Assembly: GCF_900107045.1 (NCBI RefSeq)
Contig: NZ_FNON01000003.1
Span: 248,001 to 312,000 of the forward strand
Length of the DNA stretch: 64,000 nucleotides
Origin: Amycolatopsis xylanica
GTDB lineage: Bacteria; Actinomycetota; Actinomycetes; Mycobacteriales; Pseudonocardiaceae
Reading direction: 5' to 3'
The notes under the pieces were generated by a model that was not told the origin of the DNA, searched no databases, and was given only the letters and a program-made list of their open reading frames with translations. Positions within the stretch are counted from its first letter, which is position 1. Every line of letters starts with the position of its first letter. Positions 41,472 to 48,987 of this stretch are shown piece after piece. Made by a program: the position numbers and the translations under genes.

Positions 41472-43406
41472 TCACTTCTCCTTGGCGACGGAGCCGAGCT
41501 GGACGCTGTGCCAGCCGGGGGTCAGTTGCAGGTCTTGCTGGTGCAGAGCGCCGGCGCGGTCACGCCACTGCAGGTGCACCTGCTGCGGCCCGCTGACGTC
41601 CCCGAGTCCGATGTGGACCTGGTTGGTGCGGCGGCCGGAGTGGCCGCTGCTGCCGTCGACGCGGTCGATGTACTTGCGGCCGTCGGCCAGCGTGACCGTG
41701 ACCTCGGCGCCGACCGCGGGCGAGCCGTTCTCGTTCGTCAGGTTGAGCCCGATGTAGCTGCCCTGCGACTTGCCGTTGTTGTGGTAGAAGACCGGCTGCT
41801 CGAACTGGCGCGAGACCGCGAAGTCCAGCAGGCCGTCGTCGTCGGTGTCACCGGTGGCGATGCCGCGGGTGGGGACCGGGACGGCGAGGCCGAGCTTCTT
41901 GGCGATGTCGACGTACCGGCCGTTCTGCGCCTTCGCGAAGAAGTGCAGCGTCTGGTCACCGCCGATGTCGTCGCCGAGGCGCGCGTTCGGCCACCAGAAC
42001 GGGTTGGACAGCACGCCGTCGTTCGCGGTCGCCAGCTCCTGCAGCTGCGGCCAGCGGTTGACCTGGCCCTTGACGAAACCGGTGGCCTGGGTGATCACGG
42101 ACTCGCCGGAGTTGTTGTAGTCGGCGATCTTGACGTCCCAGCCCCAGCCGGACCACGCGCTGCCGGAATGGCCGCTGGCGTCGGAGAACGGCGCCACGCC
42201 CTTCTGGAAGTCCTTGGTCAGCTCGGTGTTGTCCTTCGCGTTGTTCATCCACTGGAAGTTGGACTCCTGGATGCCCCACGAGGTGGTGATGTTGCTGACG
42301 AACGCGTCGAACATGCCGTCGTGGTTCAGGTCGCCGAAGTCGACGCCCATGCCCTTGAAGGAGTCGTTGCCGATCACCTTCGACTTCGGGTCGCCGGGGC
42401 CCTTGACGCCGTTGACGTTGACGAAGTCGATGCGGCCCGGCTTGGAGATGTTGTACAGCAGCCGGTCGGCGCCGAAGTCGTTGGCGATGTAGAGCTCGGG
42501 CAGGCCGTCGCCGTTGAGGTCGGTGGCGCTGGACGCGAGCGTCCAGCCGTGGCGGCTGTCGCCAGCCGGGATGGCCTCTTCGGTGCAGTCGAACTTCGCC
42601 GTCGGGGTGTCGCCCGCGGTGGCGCCGACGAAGCGGAAGATGAACTTGCCGCCACCGTTGAAGGCGTGGGACATCGACTGGTTCATCGTGATGCCGCCGC
42701 TGACCCGGTCGTCGAGCACCCGGCTGCCCTCGGGGAAGTAGTTCCCGATGAAGATGTCGAGGTGGCCGTCGCCGTCGAAGTCGCCGATGGTGGCCGAGTT
42801 GGTGTTCCAGATGTCGCCGTCGTAGAGCCCGTTGGTGATCTTCGGGTTCGGCACCAGCTCGACCGGCTGGAACGCCTTCGCGTCCAAGGTGGTCGCGTTC
42901 GCCTTCTTCAGGAACAGCACCGGGGTGCGGCCCCAGTAGTAGGCGAGGATGTCGATCTTGCCGTCCTCGTTGAAGTCACCCGGCACGCAGCCCATCGGGG
43001 CGATGTACGGGTTGGTCGACGGCGCCTCCAGCTCGAACGGCGCGTAGCGCTTGTCGCCCGCGCCGGGGGTCGGGGTGACGACCACCTGGTCGGTGCGGGT
43101 GTCGACGAGGCACAGGTCGTTGTTCTTGCCGTCGTTGTCGAGATCGTTCATCGCGATCGCGGAACCGACCGAGGAGATCCACGCCTCGATGTGCGCGTAC
43201 TCCTTGTTCACCGTGCGGACCGCCTGGTTCTTCTTGGCGGCGGGCAGCGCGATGGTCAGCGGCGTGAACGAGTACTCCGAAGCGACCTTGTCCTGGTCGG
43301 CGGCCGAGACCTCCGGCAGCTTCCCGATCAGGAACATGGTGGCGATCAGCGCGAGCGCCACGATTCCGGCCAGCTGCTTGTGAAGCCAGCGAAATGTCGC
43401 GGTCAT
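41472..43406 (-). CDS. unbV: UnbV: FG-GAP and ASPIC/UnbV protein (enediyne E4)
   Basis: 644 residues from ATG 43406 (GGGAGG 9 bases upstream), overlapping the UnbL stop. A hydrophobic segment near residues 8-25 (LAGIVALALIATMFLIG) is a signal anchor. At least six calcium-binding DxDxDG-type repeats follow (DLDNDGKNND, GDFNEDGKID, GDFDGDGHLD, DLNGDGLPEL, GDLNHDGMFD, DTDDDGLLDF), indicating a beta-propeller outside the membrane. The C-terminal part with GRKYIDRVDGSSGHSGRRTN is the ASPIC/UnbV domain. Conserved in all enediyne cassettes; function unresolved. Confidence 0.9.
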   Translation of the reverse strand: MTATFRWLHKQLAGIVALALIATMFLIGKLPEVSAADQDKVASEYSFTPLTIALPAAKKNQAVRTVNKEYAHIEAWISSVGSAIAMNDLDNDGKNNDLCLVDTRTDQVVVTPTPGAGDKRYAPFELEAPSTNPYIAPMGCVPGDFNEDGKIDILAYYWGRTPVLFLKKANATTLDAKAFQPVELVPNPKITNGLYDGDIWNTNSATIGDFDGDGHLDIFIGNYFPEGSRVLDDRVSGGITMNQSMSHAFNGGGKFIFRFVGATAGDTPTAKFDCTEEAIPAGDSRHGWTLASSATDLNGDGLPELYIANDFGADRLLYNISKPGRIDFVNVNGVKGPGDPKSKVIGNDSFKGMGVDFGDLNHDGMFDAFVSNITTSWGIQESNFQWMNNAKDNTELTKDFQKGVAPFSDASGHSGSAWSGWGWDVKIADYNNSGESVITQATGFVKGQVNRWPQLQELATANDGVLSNPFWWPNARLGDDIGGDQTLHFFAKAQNGRYVDIAKKLGLAVPVPTRGIATGDTDDDGLLDFAVSRQFEQPVFYHNNGKSQGSYIGLNLTNENGSPAVGAEVTVTLADGRKYIDRVDGSSGHSGRRTNQVHIGLGDVSGPQQVHLQWRDRAGALHQQDLQLTPGWHSVQLGSVAKEK

Positions 43407-44383
43407 TTTCCAACACCTCCCAGTGAAAGCACTTCGTCGGCGATTTGCCGTCGCCAGTATTCGAAAGCGGGCAGCTCGCCGTCGACCGGATCGTCGGGGC
43501 GGACGTCTTGGGTGATCTTCGCCGCGAGCGCCGATTCGAGTCCACAAAGGATGTTCGTGGCGAGCTCGGTGTGCGGCACGTGCAGCCCGGCGGCGATCCT
43601 GGCCTCGGCTGCGAACGCGCTGCCCTGCGCCAGCTGTCCACGATGGACACCGGAGCGGTCGGCGAGCAGTTCCAGCTCGGCCTTTTCGACACCGCCCGCG
43701 TAGGTGGCGGCGAGTCCGACACCGGCGTAGAGATCACCGTGGCGGCTCGGGTCGAACCGGTGGAGCATGCTGGTGACCAGCTCTGCGTCGGTGCCGCCGA
43801 TGAACCACAGCGCCCGGCCGATGCCCTGGTCGATCGCCCGGTTCGCGTACGCCGAGTACTCACGGCTCGGCCAGCTGAAAGCCGGGTCCTGGTACTGCTG
43901 GTCGATGTACTTGGCCGTCTTGAAGTAGGCCTGGTGGAAGCCGTAACCGTCGAGCAGCAGCCAGCGCAGCAACGGGTCGAACTCCGTCGGCGACGGCCAG
44001 CGGAAGCGCGGCAGCCGCGCCATCGCCCAGCCGACCCCGACGTAGATCAGGTAGTTGTGCGGCGCGCCCGGTCCATCGAGGATCTCCGTGACCCGCTTAC
44101 GGCCGCCACCGGGCAGCCCGTCGAGCATGCCGAAGCCCATTCCGGCGCCTTCCCAGGCGAACCCGCGGAACCGGGGCGGGATCTCGTCGATACGGGCCGC
44201 GGCGTCCGCCGGAATGCGCGCTTCGACCGCGTGCCCGTATCCGTCGAGGAAAATCTTCCCCACCGTCTCCAGCAATTCCTGAGCGGCCGGGCTCTTCTTG
44301 TGGAAACCGCGTTTGTCGAGAGAGGTTTCCGATACGTCCGGAGTAAGGATACGGCGCCGTAAAGCGCGCCAGCCTGTGCCCAA
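43403..44383 (-). CDS. unbL: UnbL/DUF1702 protein, copy A (enediyne E3)
   Basis: 326 residues from TTG 44383, chosen because AGGGGG lies 8 bases upstream and because the resulting N-terminus (GTGWRALRRRILTPDVSETS) lines up with copy B. FRGFAWEGAGMGFGMLDGLP and GIGRALWFIGGTDAELV are shared DUF1702 blocks. UnbL proteins are always found with enediyne PKSs and are of unknown function. It overlaps UnbV by 4 bp. Confidence 0.88.
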   Translation of the reverse strand: MGTGWRALRRRILTPDVSETSLDKRGFHKKSPAAQELLETVGKIFLDGYGHAVEARIPADAAARIDEIPPRFRGFAWEGAGMGFGMLDGLPGGGRKRVTEILDGPGAPHNYLIYVGVGWAMARLPRFRWPSPTEFDPLLRWLLLDGYGFHQAYFKTAKYIDQQYQDPAFSWPSREYSAYANRAIDQGIGRALWFIGGTDAELVTSMLHRFDPSRHGDLYAGVGLAATYAGGVEKAELELLADRSGVHRGQLAQGSAFAAEARIAAGLHVPHTELATNILCGLESALAAKITQDVRPDDPVDGELPAFEYWRRQIADEVLSLGGVGK

Positions 44384-44493
44384 CGCACTCGCCCCCTTTT
44401 TCGGGTTCGGATGATTTCTGCTTAAATGCTCACATGCGCTGGGAGGCGGTAGCGTCTTCACTCTTGCGGGCGGATTTCTCCTGAATTGCGAAT

Positions 44494-45486
44494 TCAGCCG
44501 GCGAGCCGCTGCTCGCCGATCGCGAAGTGATCACGGATCCGTTGCCGCCAGAGCTCATAAGCGGGCTCTGGCCCCTCGTGGGCCGTGACCTCGGTACTGT
44601 CGGCGATCTCGCGCGCGCGATCGACGGTCAGCCCGGCCAGCACCCGCGCGGCGAGTTCGCTGTGCTCGGGCACGAACCCGGCGAACGTGCGCGCCTTGAT
44701 CGCGAAGACGACGCCGAGGCCCAGCTCATCGTGGTGCGCGCCGGACGATTCCCGCAGCCTCGCGAGGCCGAGCTCGTCGCTGCCGCCCGCGAAGGTCGCG
44801 GCCAGTCCGACCCCGGCCCACAGGTCGGGCCTGCGCTCGGCCGGGAACCGGTCCACCGCGGCGGCGACGGCACGGTCATCGGCGCCGTTGATGAACCAGA
44901 GTGCCCGCCCAATCCCCTGGTCGACGGCGCGCTGGAAGTACTCGGGCGCGCCCGCCCACGGGTACGGCGCCGAGACGTGCTGCTCGTCGACCCAGCGCTT
45001 CGTGTCGAAGTACGCCCGGTCGAAGCCGTAGCCGTCGACCGCGAGCCAGCTCATCGTCGGGTGATACGGCACGTCGGTCAGCTCGGGCAGCACCTTCTTC
45101 CAGAGCACCCTCGGCAGCCTGGCCATCGCGAACCCGATCCCGATGTAGGCCAGGAACACGTGCTGGCGGCCCGGCCCTTCGAGCAGCTTGGCCGTGCGGT
45201 CACGCTTGCGGCCCGGCATGACGTCGAGCAGCGTGGCCGCCATCGTGGCGCCCTCGTAGGCGAAGCCGCGCAGCAGCGGCTCCACCATGTCGAGGCGCCG
45301 TTCGATCTCCCAGAGCTCCGGGCCCTCGATCCCCCATTCGAACCCCGTGACGACCGACTGCGGGATCGTCTCGAGCCTGGCGGTCGCCTCGGTGGGCGTG
45401 ACCGCGAAGCCCCGGCCGGCGAAGCCGACCGAGGCCAGTGACGGGGCGAAGATCCGCTTGCGCAGTACGCCCAGCAAACTCGGCAT
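44494..45486 (-). CDS. UnbL/DUF1702 protein, copy B (enediyne E3 paralogue)
   Basis: 330 residues from ATG 45486, AAGGAA 8 bases upstream. It parallels copy A throughout (LLRGFAYEGATMAATLLDVM, QGIGRALWFINGADDRA, WAGVGLAATFAGG), though clearly diverged, so the duplication is old. It lies 20 bases after the AraC regulator, 110 bases before copy A. The gap contains a small hairpin CTGAATT-GCG-AATTCAG at 44481-44497 over the stop. Two E3 proteins in one cluster may work as a heteromer or on different intermediates. Confidence 0.87.
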   Translation of the reverse strand: MPSLLGVLRKRIFAPSLASVGFAGRGFAVTPTEATARLETIPQSVVTGFEWGIEGPELWEIERRLDMVEPLLRGFAYEGATMAATLLDVMPGRKRDRTAKLLEGPGRQHVFLAYIGIGFAMARLPRVLWKKVLPELTDVPYHPTMSWLAVDGYGFDRAYFDTKRWVDEQHVSAPYPWAGAPEYFQRAVDQGIGRALWFINGADDRAVAAAVDRFPAERRPDLWAGVGLAATFAGGSDELGLARLRESSGAHHDELGLGVVFAIKARTFAGFVPEHSELAARVLAGLTVDRAREIADSTEVTAHEGPEPAYELWRQRIRDHFAIGEQRLAG

Positions 45487-45506
45487 GTTGATCTCGTTCC
45501 TTCGGT

Positions 45507-46376
45507 TCAGGCGACCGCGCGCAGGCCACCAGGGCGCGGGACAGCCAGGCGGTTGCCGTACGGGGACGACGGGGAGGCGAGCGTGATGGCGATCGGCGGG
45601 TCGGTCGCCAGCGGCGCCCGCATCGCGATCTTGAGGTGCTCCGCGCGGCCGTCGCGCACGCGGACCGAGTAGGGCTGCATCGCGGTCGAGAAGCGCGACT
45701 GCGACGGGCCGGTCGAGTGCTCGCCGACCGCCATGACGACCCAGTCGCCGTCGGGCACGCCCTGTATCTCGAAATCGGTCGAGCGGACGCTGACCTTCCC
45801 GGTGAACGCGACAGGGCCACGTTGCGGAATGGCCTCGGCGAACACCCCGATGAGCACGTCGGCGGGCGGCGCGCCCTCCGGCATCACGATGCGACCCGTG
45901 ATGACCCCGTCACCGACGGTCGACGAGGCGCAGTTGCGGCCGAGGTTGCGCAGGGTCGACAGCGAGGGCAGCCTGCGGAAGTTCGGGGCCAGCGCCAGCA
46001 GCAGCTGGCCGACCTCGGGCTCCCGGTACTGCGTCGGCGTCATGCCGACCGCGCGGGTGAACCTGCTGGTGAACGTGCCGACACTGGAGTATCCGACGCT
46101 GCAGACGATGTCCGAGACCGTCAGCGCGGTGGTCAGCAGCAGGCGCTTGGCCTCGAAGAGCCGGATCGCCGTGAGGTACCGGCCCGGCGTCACACCGGTC
46201 GCCTTCGCGAAGACGCGCGAGAAGTGGAACGGGCTGACGAACACCTCCGAGGCGAGCTCGGTGAGCGTGATCGGATCGAAATAACGCGCGTGCATCGACG
46301 CGATCACCTGCCGCACGGCCACCTGCAGCGAGGTGGGCGCGGAACGAATTCTGGGATCTTCCGGTCGTTGCTCCAT
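45507..46376 (-). CDS. AraC-family regulator, copy 1
   Basis: 289 residues from ATG 46376. The AraC DNA-binding domain is N-terminal (residues about 18-118: DPITLTELASEVFVSPFHFSRVFA, TVSDIVCSVGYSSVGTFTSRF), with a C-terminal beta-rich domain of about 160 residues. This order is the reverse of the usual one and is shared with copy 2 at 56674. Only 20 bases separate it from UnbL copy B, so it probably leads the enediyne operon and is co-transcribed. Divergent from the response regulator at 46642. Confidence 0.85.
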   Translation of the reverse strand: MEQRPEDPRIRSAPTSLQVAVRQVIASMHARYFDPITLTELASEVFVSPFHFSRVFAKATGVTPGRYLTAIRLFEAKRLLLTTALTVSDIVCSVGYSSVGTFTSRFTRAVGMTPTQYREPEVGQLLLALAPNFRRLPSLSTLRNLGRNCASSTVGDGVITGRIVMPEGAPPADVLIGVFAEAIPQRGPVAFTGKVSVRSTDFEIQGVPDGDWVVMAVGEHSTGPSQSRFSTAMQPYSVRVRDGRAEHLKIAMRAPLATDPPIAITLASPSSPYGNRLAVPRPGGLRAVA

Positions 46377-46381
46377 ATTTA

Positions 46382-46401
46382 TCAAACCTCGTCAAACCTC
46401 G
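46382..46401. repeat. Tandem decamer repeat at AraC copy 1 start
   Basis: TCAAACCTCG twice in a row (46382-46391, 46392-46401). On the minus strand this gives CGAGGTTTGA twice just before the ATG, so the GAGG ribosome site is duplicated. It may be a regulator half-site pair or affect translation start. Confidence 0.5.
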
Positions 46402-46641
46402 AATTCACGGGTCACTTCTGCCGGACTCCAGATAACCTGCCGCCGATTTCGAGGCACTTGACGAGCAGTTGAGTTTTGCTCCGCAGGGAGCAAGCCTTGC
46501 GGGCGGTCGGCACGAATGGAGAACGGACCGATGACGGACAGTGAGTTTTTCTTTACCCTCCGCTGATTATGCTTTTTGTGAATTCCACAGGTTCGCGCAA
46601 TCCCGTACACTGGCGGCGCGGTGTGGAACGGAGGCTGGGGA

Positions 46642-47247
46642 GTGATCCGAATACTGCTTGCCGAGGATATGCATATGGTGCGCGGGGCACTCGTCGCACT
46701 GATCAATTTGGAATCGGACCTGAGGGTGGTCGCGGAGGTCGCCTCGGGCGACCAGATCCTGCGCGCGGCCAAGGAATGCAACCCGGACGTGGCGATCATC
46801 GACATCGACCTGCCCGGCAAGGACGGCCTCACCGCGGCGGTCGAACTGTACGAGCACCTGCCCAGCTGCCAGACGCTCATCCTCACCTCACTGGGCAGGC
46901 CGGGAACCGTGCGGCGCGCGCTCGACGCCAAGGTCAAGGGCTTTCTGCTCAAGGACGCGCCGTCGAACAAACTCGCCAACGCCGTGCGCTCCGTCGCGAT
47001 GGGCCAGCGCGTGATCGACAGCGATCTCGCGCTCGCCGCGTGGGAAGCCGACGACTGCCCGCTGACACCACGGGAAATCGAGATACTGCGGCTGGCCGCG
47101 CGCGGGCGCACCGTCTCCGACATCGCGGCCGAGCTGTTCCTGTCGTCGGGAACCGTGCGCAACTACCTCGCCACGGTCGTCACGAAGCTCAACGCGCGCA
47201 ACCGGGTCGACGCCATCCGCATCGCGACCGAAGCAGAATGGCTCTAA
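46642..47247 (+). CDS. NarL/FixJ-type response regulator, copy 1
   Basis: 201 residues from GTG 46642, with GGAGGCTGGGGA upstream. Receiver domain residues about 1-120: acidic pocket AED, phospho-acceptor Asp54 in AIIDIDLPGKDG, Lys in FLLKDAP. LuxR-type helix-turn-helix at the C-terminus (LTPREIEILRLAARGRTVSDI, SSGTVRNYLATVVTKL). It has the same length as, and is very like, the regulator at 55472. The likely partner is the double DesK-like kinase at 53160. The region 46377-46641 before it has a possible -10 box TACACT at 46606. Confidence 0.88.
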   Translation: MIRILLAEDMHMVRGALVALINLESDLRVVAEVASGDQILRAAKECNPDVAIIDIDLPGKDGLTAAVELYEHLPSCQTLILTSLGRPGTVRRALDAKVKGFLLKDAPSNKLANAVRSVAMGQRVIDSDLALAAWEADDCPLTPREIEILRLAARGRTVSDIAAELFLSSGTVRNYLATVVTKLNARNRVDAIRIATEAEWL

Positions 47248-47299
47248 TACAGTGTTTTCGCGAACCGCACTCCCCCATAGCAGACCGCCGCGACTCACA

Positions 47300-47341
47300 T
47301 GACGGCAAAAATCACGCCGCGAGCACACATTCCCCGCGCAC
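47300..47341. repeat. Displaced copy of the SagB gene end (left border of array)
   Basis: TGACGGCAAAAATCACGCCG at 47300-47319 is identical to 47531-47550, and about 20 more bases match at roughly 70%. Read on the minus strand it gives GECVLAA-stop against GECVLSA-stop at the true end of the SagB-type gene. The two copies bracket the 21-bp array as direct repeats. Confidence 0.7.
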
Positions 47342-47360
47342 CGCACGGCTTCCGGCCATC

Positions 47361-47522
47361 GTGTCGTCCATTTGTGCACGCGTGTCGTCCGTCTGCGTAC
47401 GCGCGTCGTCCATCTGTGCACGCGTGCCGTCCGGGCCGGCGTACGCAGATGGACGACACCCGTACATGGATGGACGACACGCGTGCCTAGACGGACGACA
47501 CGCGTGCGTGGATGGACGACGC
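47361..47522. repeat. Head-to-head array of 21-bp tandem repeats
   Basis: Three units of exactly 21 bp at 47361, 47382 and 47403 (GTGTCGTCCATTTGTGCACG plus C and variants), a truncated fourth at 47424-47438 forming the centre, then four reverse-oriented 21-bp units at 47439, 47460, 47481 and 47502, each containing GGACGACAC or close variants. Twenty-one bp equals two helical turns. No gene covers it. The word GACACGCG-TGCG also occurs in the 22-bp array at 11419, so the arrays may be related. Confidence 0.8.
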
Positions 47523-47530
47523 GAGTTAGG

Positions 47531-47573
47531 TGACGGCAAAAATCACGCCGAAAGCACGCATTCGCCGAGCGCG
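47531..47573. repeat. Right border repeat, the true SagB gene end
   Basis: Partner of the direct repeat at 47300-47341. It includes the stop and last ten codons of the SagB-type gene plus 12 bases beyond. Direct repeats bordering an insert resemble a duplication made on insertion or by slipped recombination. Confidence 0.65.
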
Positions 47574-48967
47574 ACCTCCGCGGGCCAAGTAAGTTCCAAC
47601 GCACGGTCGACGCGGTCACCGGCGTCGAGCGGCACGGCGTGCGCCGCCATGCCCATGGCCTTCGCGGTCAGATACAAGGTCTGTTGCAGCGCACCGAAAT
47701 GCAGGAGCGCGGTCGAGTAAGCGGCCCCGCCGAGTGCCCAGGAGGTGCGTTCCAGCCTGGCGGTCACGGTGACGAGCGCCGCCGGGCGGCGATGGCCTGC
47801 TCCCGCCACCATCGCCATGTCCAGCACGGCGGCGAGGTCGGCTGGCGCGTCATTGATCAACGTGACCGAATGCCCGAGTGGATCATAATGAAAGATCCCC
47901 TGCGGCAGCCCCTGGCACCGGTCGATGGTCAAATACAATTCGAGCTCGTACAGGCAGGCCACCGAAAAATACGGCCGCTGCGAGGCCTCGTGGCTTTCCT
48001 GCGCGGGCAGATGGGCCGGTCCCACTGAGCGGACCCGCGCTGCCCGGAAGAGCAGTTCACCCAGCTGCGCCACGGTGATCGGCCGGTCGGGGAATCGCGG
48101 GCAGACGTGGTCGGTCTCCAGCAGCTCGGTCAGCGGCGCGTCCTCGACCGCGGCCAAGTCGGGCTGTGGCAACGAGAACCGCCTGCCGCCGGGCACCGGC
48201 TTGACGACCGGCGGCGCGCTCGCGCGTGGCCCGCGCACGGATTCCGGGCGGCCACAGGCGAGTCTCGTCCGGCTGCGCGCGTGGAACATCAGCTCGTGGT
48301 GACACCAGTGCCGCAGATCTTCGTCGTCGTCTTCGGCGAAGTCCGCGTCGGCGCCGTCGAGCAGCACGACGCCCGCGGCGACGAGGTAGCGCACCGCGTC
48401 GGCGACCAGCTGCTCGGCCAGCCCGGTGCCGGCGACGATGTCGTGGATCGTGCACGACTCGGCGAAGGCCGTGGCGATGTGCACCGCCCACGGCCGCGAC
48501 AGCAGCACCAGGAACGGCGCGTCGGGGCTTTCCAGCAGCATCCCGCCCTCGCCGGTGCGCAGCACGGCGAACCGCGAGAGCCGGATCGCGCGGTCGGCCG
48601 CCACCGGCTCCGGCCGGAAGACCGGGCCCGGCCCGACCGGGATCACCGACAGCAACGGCCGTTTGCCGTCCGGCAGCCCGAGCGAGTGCACGACCGAACC
48701 GCTGAGCTGGCGCAACACCCGGCGCAGCGCCACGAATCCCGGCGCGAACTCGCCGAGCCACTGGGCGCCCGCGGTGACGTTGCGCAGGCTCACCGGGCCG
48801 AGCGCCATCCGCCGCAACGATTCCACCGCCAGCACGCCGGCGTCCTCGACGCCGAACTCGCCCCACCGCGTCATCACCACGAGCGAGCCGTTCTCCCCGA
48901 TCTCCACCAGAGTGTCCTCGGTGAGCGACCACAGTGGAATGGTCGCGGGCGGCTCCGGTGAATCCAT
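47543..48967 (-). CDS. SagB-type FMN-dependent azoline dehydrogenase
   Basis: 474 residues from ATG 48967. The first 230 residues are a divergent N-terminal region; the last 220 are nitroreductase-fold: LTELLETDHVCPRFPDRPIT at the usual FMN-binding start, QGIFHYDPLGHSVTLI, and the LQQTLYLTAKAMGMAAHAVP helix. SagB proteins oxidise azolines to azoles in peptides. The Arg-Arg-Ser-type phosphate-binding start of many members is replaced here by DHVCPRF, so FMN binding may be altered. It follows the YcaO gene by 20 bases and forms an operon with it. Confidence 0.8.
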   Translation of the reverse strand: MDSPEPPATIPLWSLTEDTLVEIGENGSLVVMTRWGEFGVEDAGVLAVESLRRMALGPVSLRNVTAGAQWLGEFAPGFVALRRVLRQLSGSVVHSLGLPDGKRPLLSVIPVGPGPVFRPEPVAADRAIRLSRFAVLRTGEGGMLLESPDAPFLVLLSRPWAVHIATAFAESCTIHDIVAGTGLAEQLVADAVRYLVAAGVVLLDGADADFAEDDDEDLRHWCHHELMFHARSRTRLACGRPESVRGPRASAPPVVKPVPGGRRFSLPQPDLAAVEDAPLTELLETDHVCPRFPDRPITVAQLGELLFRAARVRSVGPAHLPAQESHEASQRPYFSVACLYELELYLTIDRCQGLPQGIFHYDPLGHSVTLINDAPADLAAVLDMAMVAGAGHRRPAALVTVTARLERTSWALGGAAYSTALLHFGALQQTLYLTAKAMGMAAHAVPLDAGDRVDRALELTWPAEVALGECVLSA

Positions 48968-48987
48968 TTACGAACCTCTACGCTCTT

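Noticed and set aside
47300..47573. Insertion sequence
   Set aside because: Direct repeats border the array, but no transposase frame or matching terminal inverted repeats of an IS exist within about 230 bases.
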